This document shows positions 26,390 through 39,660 of a stretch of 64,000 bases of DNA, piece after piece. Position 1 is the stretch's first letter, and each line of letters opens with the position of its first letter. The stretch is from Tipula vernalis (Eukaryota > Arthropoda > Insecta > Diptera > Tipulidae). A program made the translations under genes and the position numbers. Location: NCBI GenBank assembly GCA_958295665.1, contig OY282558.1, positions 67,568,789 to 67,632,788 of the forward strand. Reading direction: 5' to 3'. The notes beneath the pieces were generated by a model, which did not search any database, was not told the DNA's origin, and was given only the letters and a program-made list of their open reading frames with translations.

Positions 26390-27117
26390 AACCACAATCG
26401 GAGCACAGTTGCAGATTTTGGGTTTTTGTGGCTCAGAATCTGCTGAATTATAGTAAGGTGATTTTCAAGAAAATCGAAATTTCTATGAAACGTCTAGAAA
26501 TAGTCAATCAATCTAAATGCGCTATGGCACAATAAATACAGGTCCCGAAACCTATCATTAGAGGTATCCAGAACCACAATCGGGGCACAGTTGCAGATTT
26601 TGGATTTTTGTGGCTCATAATCTGCTGAATTATAGTAAGGTGATTTTCAAGAAAATCGAAATTTCTATGAAACGTCTAGAAATAGTCAAGCAATCTAAAT
26701 GCGCTTTGGCACAATAAATACAGGTCCCGAAACCTATCATTAGAGGTATACAGAACCACAATCGGGGCACAGTTGCAGATTTTGGATTTTTGTGGCTCAG
26801 AATCTGCTGAATTATAGTAAGGTGATTTTCAAGAAAATCGAAATTTCTATGAAACGTCTAGAAATAGTCAAGCAATCTAAATGCGCTTTGGCACAATAAA
26901 TACAGGTCCCGAAACCTATCATTAGAGGTATCCAGAACCACAATCGGGGCACAGTTGCAGATTTTGGATTTTTGTGGCTCAGAATCTGCTGAATTATAGT
27001 AAGGTGATTTTCAAGAAAATCGAAATTTCTATGAAACGTCTAGAAATAGTCAATCAATCTAAATGCGCTATGGCACAATAAATACAGGTCCCGAAACCTA
27101 TCATTAGAGGTATCCAG

Positions 27118-28391
27118 AACCATAATCGGAGCACAGTTGCAGATTTTGGGTTTTTGTGGCTCAGAATCTGCTGAATTATAGTAAGGTGATTTTCAAGAAA
27201 ATCGAAATTTCTATGAAACGCCTAGAAATAGTCAAGCAATCTAAATGCGCTTTGGCACAATAAATACAGGTCCCGAAACCTATCATTAGAGGTATACAGA
27301 ACCACAATCGGGGCACAGTTGCAGATTTTGGATTTTTGTGGCTCAGAATCTGCTGAATTATAGTAAGGTGATTTTCAAGAAAATCGAAATTTCTATGAAA
27401 CGTCTAGAAATAGTCAATCAATCTAAATGCGCTATGGCACAATAAATACAGGTCCCGAAACCTATCATTAGAGGTATCCAGAACCACAATCGGGGCACAG
27501 TTGCAGATTTTGGATTTTTGTGGCTCAGAATCTGCTGAATTATAGTAAGGTGATTTTCAAGAAAATCGAAATTTCTATGAAACGTCTAGAAATAGTCAAG
27601 CAATCTAAATGCGCTTTGGCACAATAAATACAGGTCCCGAAACCTATCATTAGAGGTATACAGAACCACAATCGGGGCACAGTTGCAGATTTTGGATTTT
27701 TGTGGCTCAGAATCTGCTGAATTATAGTAAGGTGATTTTCAAGAAAATCGAAATTTCTATGAAACGTCTAGAAATAGTCAAGCAATCTAAATGCGCTTTG
27801 GCACAATAAATACAGGTCCCAAAACCTATCATTAGAGGCATCCAGAACCACAATCGGGGCACAGTTGCAGATTTTGGATTTTTGTGGCTCAGAATCTGCT
27901 GAATTATAGTAAGGTGATTTTCAAGAAAATCGAAATTTCTATGAAACGTCTAGAAATAGTCAAGCAATCTAAATGCGCTATGGCACAATAAATACAGGTC
28001 CCGAAACCTATCATTAGAGGTATACAGAACCACAATCGGGGCACAGTTGCAGATTTTGGATTTTTGTGGCTCAGAATCTGCTGAATTATAGTAAGGTGAT
28101 TTTCAAGAAAATCGAAATTTCTATGAAACGTCTAGAAATAGTCAAGCAATCTAAATGCGCTTTGGCACAATAAATACAGGTCCCGAAACCTATCATTAGA
28201 GGTATCCAGAACCACAATCGGGGCACAGTTGCAGATTTTGGATTTTTGTGGCTCAGAATCTGCTGAATTATAGTAAGGTGATTTTCAAGAAAATCGAAAT
28301 TTCTATGAAACGTCTAGAAATAGTCAATCAATCTAAATGCGCTATGGCACAATAAATACAGGTCCCGAAACCTATCATTAGAGGTATCCAG
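27118..28391. repeat. Seven-monomer block, further copy between the two 18-mers
   Basis: Ordered types match 16017-17290. It is followed by two tandem trimers and then by the next Xc block at 29484. The monomer just upstream at 26572 carries a private G-to-T at 26618. Confidence 0.8.
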
Positions 28392-29483
28392 AACCACAAT
28401 CGGGGCACAGTTGCAGATTTTGGATTTTTGTGGCTCAGAATCTGCTGAATTATAGTAAGGTGATTTTCAAGAAAATCGAAATTTCTATGAAACGTCTAGA
28501 AATAGTCAAGCAATCTAAATGCGCTTTGGCACAATAAATACAGGTCCCGAAACCTATCATTAGAGGTATACAGAACCACAATCGGGGCACAGTTGCAGAT
28601 TTTGGATTTTTGTGGCTCAGAATCTGCTGAATTATAGTAAGGTGATTTTCAAGAAAATCGAAATTTCTATGAAACGTCTAGAAATAGTCAAGCAATCTAA
28701 ATGCGCTTTGGCACAATAAATACAGGTCCCGAAACCTATCATTAGAGGTATCCAGAACCACAATCGGGGCACAGTTGCAGATTTTGGATTTTTGTGGCTC
28801 AGAATCTGCTGAATTATAGTAAGGTGATTTTCAAGAAAATCGAAATTTCTATGAAACGTCTAGAAATAGTCAATCAATCTAAATGCGCTATGGCACAATA
28901 AATACAGGTCCCGAAACCTATCATTAGAGGTATCCAGAACCACAATCGGGGCACAGTTGCAGATTTTGGATTTTTGTGGCTCAGAATCTGCTGAATTATA
29001 GTAAGGTGATTTTCAAGAAAATCGAAATTTCTATGAAACGTCTAGAAATAGTCAAGCAATCTAAATGCGCTTTGGCACAATAAATACAGGTCCCGAAACC
29101 TATCATTAGAGGTATACAGAACCACAATCGGGGCACAGTTGCAGATTTTGGATTTTTGTGGCTCAGAATCTGCTGAATTATAGTAAGGTGATTTTCAAGA
29201 AAATCGAAATTTCTATGAAACGTCTAGAAATAGTCAAGCAATCTAAATGCGCTTTGGCACAATAAATACAGGTCCCGAAACCTATCATTAGAGGTATCCA
29301 GAACCACAATCGGGGCACAGTTGCAGATTTTGGATTTTTGTGGCTCAGAATCTGCTGAATTATAGTAAGGTGATTTTCAAGAAAATCGAAATTTCTATGA
29401 AACGTCTAGAAATAGTCAATCAATCTAAATGCGCTATGGCACAATAAATACAGGTCCCGAAACCTATCATTAGAGGTATCCAG
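28392..29483. repeat. Two tandem 546-bp trimers
   Basis: Two copies of Y gtG2, Y gtG1, Y taG1 follow each other at 28392-28937 and 28938-29483. The last two monomers of the preceding seven-monomer block are also gtG1, taG1, so the trimers probably expanded from the end of that block. No private change is seen. Confidence 0.75.
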
Positions 29484-32400
29484 AACCATAATCGGAGCAC
29501 AGTTGCAGATTTTGGGTTTTTGTGGCTCAGAATCTGCTGAATTATAGTAAGGTGATTTTCAAGAAAATCGAAATTTCTATGAAACGCCTAGAAATAGTCA
29601 AGCAATCTAAATGCGCTTTGGCACAATAAATACAGGTCCCGAAACCTATCATTAGAGGTATACAGAACCACAATCGGGGCACAGTTGCAGATTTTGGATT
29701 TTTGTGGCTCAGAATCTGCTGAATTATAGTAAGGTGATTTTCAAGAAAATCGAAATTTCTATGAAACGTCTAGAAATAGTCAATCAATCTAAATGCGCTA
29801 TGGCACAATAAATACAGGTCCCGAAACCTATCATTAGAGGTATCCAGAACCACAATCGGGGCACAGTTGCAGATTTTGGATTTTTGTGGCTCAGAATCTG
29901 CTGAATTATAGTAAGGTGATTTTCAAGAAAATCGAAATTTCTATGAAACGTCTAGAAATAGTCAAGCAATCTAAATGCGCTTTGGCACAATAAATACAGG
30001 TCCCGAAACCTATCATTAGAGGTATACAGAACCACAATCGGGGCACAGTTGCAGATTTTGGATTTTTGTGGCTCAGAATCTGCTGAATTATAGTAAGGTG
30101 ATTTTCAAGAAAATCGAAATTTCTATGAAACGTCTAGAAATAGTCAAGCAATCTAAATGCGCTTTGGCACAATAAATACAGGTCCCAAAACCTATCATTA
30201 GAGGCATCCAGAACCACAATCGGGGCACAGTTGCAGATTTTGGATTTTTGTGGCTCAGAATCTGCTGAATTATAGTAAGGTGATTTTCAAGAAAATCGAA
30301 ATTTCTATGAAACGTCTAGAAATAGTCAAGCAATCTAAATGCGCTATGGCACAATAAATACAGGTCCCGAAACCTATCATTAGAGGTATACAGAACCACA
30401 ATCGGGGCACAGTTGCAGATTTTGGATTTTTGTGGCTCAGAATCTGCTGAATTATAGTAAGGTGATTTTCAAGAAAATCGAAATTTCTATGAAACGTCTA
30501 GAAATAGTCAAGCAATCTAAATGCGCTTTGGCACAATAAATACAGGTCCCGAAACCTATCATTAGAGGTATCCAGAACCACAATCGGGGCACAGTTGCAG
30601 ATTTTGGATTTTTGTGGCTCAGAATCTGCTGAATTATAGTAAGGTGATTTTCAAGAAAATCGAAATTTCTATGAAACGTCTAGAAATAGTCAATCAATCT
30701 AAATGCGCTATGGCACAATAAATACAGGTCCCGAAACCTATCATTAGAGGTATCCAGAACCATAATCGGAGCACAGTTGCAGATTTTGGGTTTTTGTGGC
30801 TCAGAATCTGCTGAATTATAGTAAGGTGATTTTCAAGAAAATCGAAATTTCTATGAAACGCCTAGAAATAGTCAAGCAATCTAAATGCGCTTTGGCACAA
30901 TAAATACAGGTCCCGAAACCTATCATTAGAGGTATACAGAACCACAATCGGGGCACAGTTGCAGATTTTGGATTTTTGTGGCTCAGAATCTGCTGAATTA
31001 TAGTAAGGTGATTTTCAAGAAAATCGAAATTTCTATGAAACGTCTAGAAATAGTCAATCAATCTAAATGCGCTTTGGCACAATAAATACAGGTCCCGAAA
31101 CCTATCATTAGAGGTATCCAGAACCACAATCGGGGCACAGTTGCAGATTTTGGATTTTTGTGGCTCAGAATCTGCTGAATTATAGTAAGGTGATTTTCAA
31201 GAAAATCGAAATTTCTATGAAACGTCTAGAAATAGTCAAGCAATCTAAATGCGCTTTGGCACAATAAATACAGGTCCCGAAACCTATCATTAGAGGTATA
31301 CAGAACCACAATCGGGGCACAGTTGCAGATTTTGGATTTTTGTGGCTCAGAATCTGCTGAATTATAGTAAGGTGATTTTCAAGAAAATCGAAATTTCTAT
31401 GAAACGTCTAGAAATAGTCAAGCAATCTAAATGCGCTTTGGCACAATAAATACAGGTCCCGAAACCTATCATTAGAGGTATCCAGAACCACAATCGGGGC
31501 ACAGTTGCAGATTTTGGATTTTTGTGGCTCAGAATCTGCTGAATTATAGTAAGGTGATTTTCAAGAAAATCGAAATTTCTATGAAACGTCTAGAAATAGT
31601 CAATCAATCTAAATGCGCTATGGCACAATAAATACAGGTCCCGAAACCTATCATTAGAGGTATCCAGAACCATAATCGGAGCACAGTTGCAGATTTTGGG
31701 TTTTTGTGGCTCAGAATCTGCTGAATTATAGTAAGGTGATTTTCAAGAAAATCGAAATTTCTATGAAACGCCTAGAAATAGTCAAGCAATCTAAATGCGC
31801 TTTGGCACAATAAATACAGGTCCCGAAACCTATCATTAGAGGTATACAGAACCACAATCGGGGCACAGTTGCAGATTTTGGATTTTTGTGGCTCAGAATC
31901 TGCTGAATTATAGTAAGGTGATTTTCAAGAAAATCGAAATTTCTATGAAACGTCTAGAAATAGTCAATCAATCTAAATGCGCTATGGCACAATAAATACA
32001 GGTCCCGAAACCTATCATTAGAGGTATCCAGAACCACAATCGGGGCACAGTTGCAGATTTTGGATTTTTGTGGCTCAGAATCTGCTGAATTATAGTAAGG
32101 TGATTTTCAAGAAAATCGAAATTTCTATGAAACGTCTAGAAATAGTCAAGCAATCTAAATGCGCTATGGCACAATAAATACAGGTCCCGAAACCTATCAT
32201 TAGAGGTATCCAGAACCACAATCGGGGCACAGTTGCAGATTTGGATTTTTGTGGCTCAGAATCTGCTGAATTATAGTAAGGTGATTTTCAAGAAAATCGA
32301 AATTTCTATGAAACGTCTAGAAATAGTCAATCAATCTAAATGCGCTATGGCACAATAAATACAGGTCCCGAAACCTATCATTAGAGGTATCCAGAACCAT

Positions 32401-32758
32401 AATCGGAGCACAGTTGCAGATTTTGGGTTTTTGTGGCTCAGAATCTGCTGAATTATAGTAAGGTGATTTTCAAGAAAATCGAAATTTCTATGAAACGTCT
32501 AGAAATAGTCAAGCAATCTAAATGCGCTTTGGCACAATAAATACAGGTCCCGAAACCTATCATTAGAGGTATACAGAACCACAATCGGGGCACAGTTGCA
32601 GATTTTGGATTTTTGTGGCTCAGAATCTGCTGAATTATAGTAAGGTGATTTTCAAGAAAATCGAAATTTCTATGAAACGTCTAGAAATAGTCAAGCAATC
32701 TAAATGCGCTATGGCACAATAAATACAGGTCCCGAAACCTATCATTAGAGGTATCCAG
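29484..32758. repeat. 18-monomer duplication, copy D, with a 181-bp monomer
   Basis: Partner of 23115-26389. It carries the 181-bp monomer at 32214. The monomer at 30940 has the unusual T119/T135 combination, a single change from its partner. Copies C and D stop matching at the next monomer, where both have the C6/A13/G33 chimera but different 3' ends (taG1 at 26390, gtG2 at 32759). Confidence 0.85.
32214..32394. repeat. 181-bp monomer (one T lost), second copy
   Basis: Same deletion and neighbours as 25845. The block from 31668 to 33122 (eight monomers) also recurs at 39661-41115. Confidence 0.9.
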
Positions 32759-33122
32759 AACCACAATCGGAGCACAGTTGCAGATTTTGGGTTTTTGTGG
32801 CTCAGAATCTGCTGAATTATAGTAAGGTGATTTTCAAGAAAATCGAAATTTCTATGAAACGTCTAGAAATAGTCAAGCAATCTAAATGCGCTTTGGCACA
32901 ATAAATACAGGTCCCGAAACCTATCATTAGAGGTATACAGAACCACAATCGGGGCACAGTTGCAGATTTTGGATTTTTGTGGCTCAGAATCTGCTGAATT
33001 ATAGTAAGGTGATTTTCAAGAAAATCGAAATTTCTATGAAACGTCTAGAAATAGTCAAGCAATCTAAATGCGCTTTGGCACAATAAATACAGGTCCCGAA
33101 ACCTATCATTAGAGGTATACAG

Positions 33123-33290
33123 AACCACAATCGGGGCACAGTTTTTGTGGCTCAGAATCTGCTGAATTATAGTAAGGTGATTTTCAAGAAAATCGAAATT
33201 TCTATGAAACGTCTAGAAATAGTCAAGCAATCTAAATGCGCTTTGGCACAATAAATACAGGTCCCAAAACCTATCATTAGAGGCATCCAG
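33123..33290. repeat. 168-bp monomer with 14-bp internal deletion
   Basis: After cacag at monomer positions 15-19 the sequence jumps into the second T run, removing 14 bases. A TT shared by both ends makes the exact breakpoint ambiguous by two bases. The loss takes out the left arm of the wide inverted repeat and the diagnostic site 33. The rest of the monomer is gtA3. It is the only indel larger than 1 bp in the window and sits exactly at the boundary between domain 3 and the mixed X/X'/Y domain starting at 33291. Confidence 0.95.
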
Positions 33291-36200
33291 AACCACAATC
33301 GGGGCACAGTTGCAGATTTTGGATTTTTGTGGCTCAGAATCTGCTGAATTATAGTAAGGTGATTTTCAAGAAAATCGAAATTTCTATGAAACGTCTAGAA
33401 ATAGTCAATCAATCTAAATGCGCTATGGCACAATAAATACAGGTCCCGAAACCTATCATTAGAGGTATCCAGAACCATAATCGGAGCACAGTTGCAGATT
33501 TTGGGTTTTTGTGGCTCAGAATCTGCTGAATTATAGTAAGGTGATTTTCAAGAAAATCGAAATTTCTATGAAACGTCTAGAAATAGTCAAGCAATCTAAA
33601 TGCGCTTTGGCACAATAAATACAGGTCCCAAAACCTATCATTAGAGGCATCCAGAACCACAATCGGGGCACAGTTGCAGATTTTGGATTTTTGTGGCTCA
33701 GAATCTGCTGAATTATAGTAAGGTGATTTTCAAGAAAATCTAAATTTCTATGAAACGTCTAGAAATAGTCAAGCAATCTAAATGCGCTATGGCACAATAA
33801 ATACAGGTCCCGAAACCTATCATTCGAGGTATCCAGAACCATAATCGGAGCACAGTTGCAGATTTTGGGTTTTTGTGGCTCAGAATCTGCTGAATTATAG
33901 TAAGGTGATTTTCAAGAAAATCGAAATTTCTATGAAACGTCTAGAAATAGTCAAGCAATCTAAATGCGCTTTGGCACAATAAATACAGGTCCCAAAACCT
34001 ATCATTAGAGGCATCCAGAACCATAATCGGAGCATAGTTGCAGATTTTGGGTTTTTGTGGCTCAGAATCTGCTGAATTATAGTAAGGTGATTTTCAAGAA
34101 AATCGAAATTTCTATGAAACGTCTAGAAATAGTCAAGCAATCTAAATGCGCTTTGGCACAATAAATACAGGTCCCAAAACCTATCATTAGAGGTATCCAG
34201 AACCATAATCGGAGCACAGTTGCAGATTTTGGGTTTTTGTGGCTCAGAATCTGCTGAATTATAGTAAGGTGATTTTCAAGAAAATCGAAATTTCTATGAA
34301 ACGTCTAGAAATAGTCAAGCAATCTAAATGCGCTTTGGCACAATAAATACAGGTCCCAAAACCTATCATTAGAGGCATCCAGAACCACAATCGGGGCACA
34401 GTTGCAGATTTTGGATTTTTGTGGCTCAGAATCTGCTGAATTATAGTAAGGTGATTTTCAAGAAAATCGAAATTTCTATGAAACGTCTAGAAATAGTCAA
34501 TCAATCTAAATGCGCTATGGCACAATAAATACAGGTCCCAAAACCTATCATTAGAGGTATCCAGAACCATAATCGGAGCACAGTTGCAGATTTTGGGTTT
34601 TTGTGGCTCAGAATCTGCTGAATTATAGTAAGGTGATTTTCAAGAAAATCGAAATTTCTATGAAACGTCTAGAAATAGTCAAGCAATCTAAATGCGCTTT
34701 GGCACAATAAATACAGGTCCCAAAACCTATCATTAGAGGCATCCAGAACCACAATCGGGGCACAGTTGCAGATTTTGGATTTTTGTGGCTCAGAATCTGC
34801 TGAATTATAGTAAGGTGATTTTCAAGAAAATCGAAATTTCTATGAAACGTCTAGAAATAGTCAAGCAATCTAAATGCGCTATGGCACAATAAATACAGGT
34901 CCCGAAACCTATCATTAGAGGTATCCAGAACCATAATCGGAGCACAGTTGCAGATTTTGGGTTTTTGTGGCTCAGAATCTGCTGAATTATAGTAAGGTGA
35001 TTTTCAAGAAAATCGAAATTTCTATGAAACGTCTAGAAATAGTCAAGCAATCTAAATGCGCTTTGGCACAATAAATACAGGTCCCAAAACCTATCATTAG
35101 AGGCATCCAGAACCACAATCGGGGCACAGTTGCAGATTTTGGATTTTTGTGGCTCAGAATCTGCTGAATTATAGTAAGGTGATTTTCAAGAAAATCGAAA
35201 TTTCTATGAAACGTCTAGAAATAGTCAAGCAATCTAAATGCGCTATGGCACAATAAATACAGGTCCCGAAACCTATCATTAGAGGTATCCAGAACCATAA
35301 TCGGAGCACAGTTGCAGATTTTGGGTTTTTGTGGCTCAGAATCTGCTGAATTATAGTAAGGTGATTTTCAAGAAAATCGAAATTTCTATGAAACGTCTAG
35401 AAATAGTCAAGCAATCTAAATGCGCTTTGGCACAATAAATACAGGTCCCAAAACCTATCATTAGAGGCATCCAGAACCATAATCGGAGCATAGTTGCAGA
35501 TTTTGGGTTTTTGTGGCTCAGAATCTGCTGAATTATAGTAAGGTGATTTTCAAGAAAATCGAAATTTCTATGAAACGTCTAGAAATAGTCAAGCAATCTA
35601 AATGCGCTTTGGCACAATAAATACAGGTCCCAAAACCTATCATTAGAGGTATCCAGAACCATAATCGGAGCACAGTTGCAGATTTTGGGTTTTTGTGGCT
35701 CAGAATCTGCTGAATTATAGTAAGGTGATTTTCAAGAAAATCGAAATTTCTATGAAACGTCTAGAAATAGTCAAGCAATCTAAATGCGCTTTGGCACAAT
35801 AAATACAGGTCCCAAAACCTATCATTAGAGGTATCCAGAACCATAATCGGAGCACAGTTGCAGATTTTGGGTTTTTGTGGCTCAGAATCTGCTGAATTAT
35901 AGTAAGGTGATTTTCAAGAAAATCGAAATTTCTATGAAACGTCTAGAAATAGTCAAGCAATCTAAATGCGCTTTGGCACAATAAATACAGGTCCCAAAAC
36001 CTATCATTAGAGGCATCCAGAACCACAATCGGGGCACAGTTGCAGATTTTGGATTTTTGTGGCTCAGAATCTGCTGAATTATAGTAAGGTGATTTTCAAG
36101 AAAATCGAAATTTCTATGAAACGTCTAGAAATAGTCAATCAATCTAAATGCGCTATGGCACAATAAATACAGGTCCCGAAACCTATCATTAGAGGTATCC

Positions 36201-38386
36201 AGAACCATAATCGGAGCACAGTTGCAGATTTTGGGTTTTTGTGGCTCAGAATCTGCTGAATTATAGTAAGGTGATTTTCAAGAAAATCGAAATTTCTATG
36301 AAACGTCTAGAAATAGTCAAGCAATCTAAATGCGCTTTGGCACAATAAATACAGGTCCCAAAACCTATCATTAGAGGCATCCAGAACCACAATCGGGGCA
36401 CAGTTGCAGATTTTGGATTTTTGTGGCTCAGAATCTGCTGAATTATAGTAAGGTGATTTTCAAGAAAATCGAAATTTCTATGAAACGTCTAGAAATAGTC
36501 AATCAATCTAAATGCGCTATGGCACAATAAATACAGGTCCCGAAACCTATCATTAGAGGTATCCAGAACCATAATCGGAGCACAGTTGCAGATTTTGGAT
36601 TTTTGTGGCTCAGAATCTGCTGAATTATAGTAAGGTGATTTTCAAGAAAATCGAAATTTCTATGAAACGTCTAGAAATAGTCAAGCAATCTAAATGCGCT
36701 TTGGCACAATAAATACAGGTCCCAAAACCTATCATTAGAGGCATCCAGAACCATAATCGGAGCATAGTTGCAGATTTTGGGTTTTTGTGGCTCAGAATCT
36801 GCTGAATTATAGTAAGGTGATTTTCAAGAAAATCGAAATTTCTATGAAACGTCTAGAAATAGTCAAGCAATCTAAATGCGCTATGGCACAATAAATACAG
36901 GTCCCAAAACCTATCATTAGAGGTATCCAGAACCATAATCGGAGCACAGTTGCAGATTTTGGGTTTTTGTGGCTCAGAATCTGCTGAATTATAGTAAGGT
37001 GATTTTCAAGAAAATCGAAATTTCTATGAAACGTCTAGAAATAGTCAAGCAATCTAAATGCGCTTTGGCACAATAAATACAGGTCCCAAAACCTATCATT
37101 AGAGGCATCCAGAACCACAATCGGGGCACAGTTGCAGATTTTGGATTTTTGTGGCTCAGAATCTGCTGAATTATAGTAAGGTGATTTTCAAGAAAATCGA
37201 AATTTCTATGAAACGTCTAGAAATAGTCAATCAATCTAAATGCGCTATGGCACAATAAATACAGGTCCCGAAACCTATCATTAGAGGTATCCAGAACCAT
37301 AATCGGAGCACAGTTGCAGATTTTGGGTTTTTGTGGCTCAGAATCTGCTGAATTATAGTAAGGTGATTTTCAAGAAAATCGAAATTTCTATGAAACGTCT
37401 AGAAATAGTCAAGCAATCTAAATGCGCTTTGGCACAATAAATACAGGTCCCAAAACCTATCATTAGAGGCATCCAGAACCACAATCGGGGCACAGTTGCA
37501 GATTTTGGATTTTTGTGGCTCAGAATCTGCTGAATTATAGTAAGGTGATTTTCAAGAAAATCGAAATTTCTATGAAACGTCTAGAAATAGTCAAGCAATC
37601 TAAATGCGCTATGGCACAATAAATACAGGTCCCGAAACCTATCATTAGAGGTATCCAGAACCATAATCGGAGCACAGTTGCAGATTTTGGGTTTTTGTGG
37701 CTCAGAATCTGCTGAATTATAGTAAGGTGATTTTCAAGAAAATGGAAATTTCTATGAAACGTCTAGAAATAGTCAAGCAATCTAAATGCGCTTTGGCACA
37801 ATAAATACAGGTCCCAAAACCTATCATTAGAGGCATCCAGAACCATAATCGGAGCATAGTTGCAGATTTTGGGTTTTTGTGGCTCAGAATCTGCTGAATT
37901 ATAGTAAGGTGATTTTCAAGAAAATCGAAATTTCTATGAAACGTCTAGAAATAGTCAAGCAATCTAAATGCGCTTTGGCACAATAAATACAGGTCCCAAA
38001 ACCTATCATTAGAGGCATCCAGAACCACAATCGGGGCACAGTTGCAGATTTTGGATTTTTGTGGCTCAGAATCTGCTGAATTATAGTAAGGTGATTTTCA
38101 AGAAAATCGAAATTTCTATGAAACGTCTAGAAATAGTCAAGCAATCTAAATGCGCTATGGCACAATAAATACAGGTCCCGAAACCTATCATTAGAGGTAT
38201 CCAGAACCATAATCGGAGCACAGTTGCAGATTTTGGGTTTTTGTGGCTCAGAATCTGCTGAATTATAGTAAGGTGATTTTCAAGAAAATCGAAATTTCTA
38301 TGAAACGTCTAGAAATAGTCAAGCAATCTAAATGCGCTTTGGCACAATAAATACAGGTCCCGAAACCTATCATTAGAGGTATACAG
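33291..38386. repeat. Domain 4: mixed X / X' / Y monomers, related to domain 1
   Basis: Twenty-eight monomers, mostly X gtA3 alternating with Y gaG1 or Y taG1, with X' copies at 34019, 35475, 36749 and 37841. It shares with domain 1 the X' type, the T6/A13/A33 chimera (36567 and 3277) followed by an X' gaA1 monomer (36749 and 3459), and the C86G change (37744 and 4636). Private changes are G87T at 33741 and A-to-C at 33825, both in the monomer starting at 33655. Confidence 0.85.
36385..38204. repeat. Ten-monomer segment matching 3095-5096
   Basis: Ordered types are Y taG1, T6/A13/A33 chimera gtA3, X' gaA1, X gtA3, Y taG1, X gtA3, Y gaG1, X gtA3 with C86G, X' gtA3, Y gaG1. Domain 1 has the same series from 3095, with one additional X gtA1 monomer at 3641. 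The offset is 33,290 bp before and 33,108 bp after that monomer. Three rare markers in the same order make common descent nearly certain. Confidence 0.88.
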
Positions 38387-39660
38387 AACCACAATCGGGG
38401 CACAGTTGCAGATTTTGGATTTTTGTGGCTCAGAATCTGCTGAATTATAGTAAGGTGATTTTCAAGAAAATCGAAATTTCTATGAAACGTCTAGAAATAG
38501 TCAAGCAATCTAAATGCGCTTTGGCACAATAAATACAGGTCCCGAAACCTATCATTAGAGGTATCCAGAACCACAATCGGGGCACAGTTGCAGATTTTGG
38601 ATTTTTGTGGCTCAGAATCTGCTGAATTATAGTAAGGTGATTTTCAAGAAAATCGAAATTTCTATGAAACGTCTAGAAATAGTCAATCAATCTAAATGCG
38701 CTATGGCACAATAAATACAGGTCCCGAAACCTATCATTAGAGGTATCCAGAACCATAATCGGAGCACAGTTGCAGATTTTGGGTTTTTGTGGCTCAGAAT
38801 CTGCTGAATTATAGTAAGGTGATTTTCAAGAAAATCGAAATTTCTATGAAACGTCTAGAAATAGTCAAGCAATCTAAATGCGCTTTGGCACAATAAATAC
38901 AGGTCCCAAAACCTATCATTAGAGGCATCCAGAACCACAATCGGGGCACAGTTGCAGATTTTGGATTTTTGTGGCTCAGAATCTGCTGAATTATAGTAAG
39001 GTGATTTTCAAGAAAATCGAAATTTCTATGAAACGTCTAGAAATAGTCAAGCAATCTAAATGCGCTATGGCACAATAAATACAGGTCCCGAAACCTATCA
39101 TTAGAGGTATCCAGAACCATAATCGGAGCACAGTTGCAGATTTTGGGTTTTTGTGGCTCAGAATCTGCTGAATTATAGTAAGGTGATTTTCAAGAAAATC
39201 GAAATTTCTATGAAACGTCTAGAAATAGTCAAGCAATCTAAATGCGCTTTGGCACAATAAATACAGGTCCCGAAACCTATCATTAGAGGTATACAGAACC
39301 ACAATCGGGGCACAGTTGCAGATTTTGGATTTTTGTGGCTCAGAATCTGCTGAATTATAGTAAGGTGATTTTCAAGAAAATCGAAATTTCTATGAAACGT
39401 CTAGAAATAGTCAAGCAATCTAAATGCGCTTTGGCACAATAAATACAGGTCCCGAAACCTATCATTAGAGGTATCCAGAACCACAATCGGGGCACAGTTG
39501 CAGATTTTGGATTTTTGTGGCTCAGAATCTGCTGAATTATAGTAAGGTGATTTTCAAGAAAATCGAAATTTCTATGAAACGTCTAGAAATAGTCAATCAA
39601 TCTAAATGCGCTATGGCACAATAAATACAGGTCCCGAAACCTATCATTAGAGGTATCCAG

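Larger units (their letters stand above)
11285..33290. repeat. Domain 3: multimer blocks headed by Xc monomers
   Basis: About 121 monomers arranged in blocks, most of which begin with an Xc monomer followed by Y taG1. From 14015, Xc spacings in monomers are 11, 7, 9, 12, 11, 7, 5, 10, 13, 7 and 5. The repeated runs of 11+7 and 7+5 show that large segments were duplicated. Plain X monomers are rare here, found only inside copies of the block that contains the 181-bp monomer. Listed separately are the 18-monomer duplications, the seven-monomer block copies, and the 181-bp and 168-bp monomers. Confidence 0.85.

Noticed and set aside
33123..33290. Transposon insertion or target-site duplication at the domain boundary
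   Set aside because: The monomer has only lost bases; there is no foreign sequence or duplicated flank.
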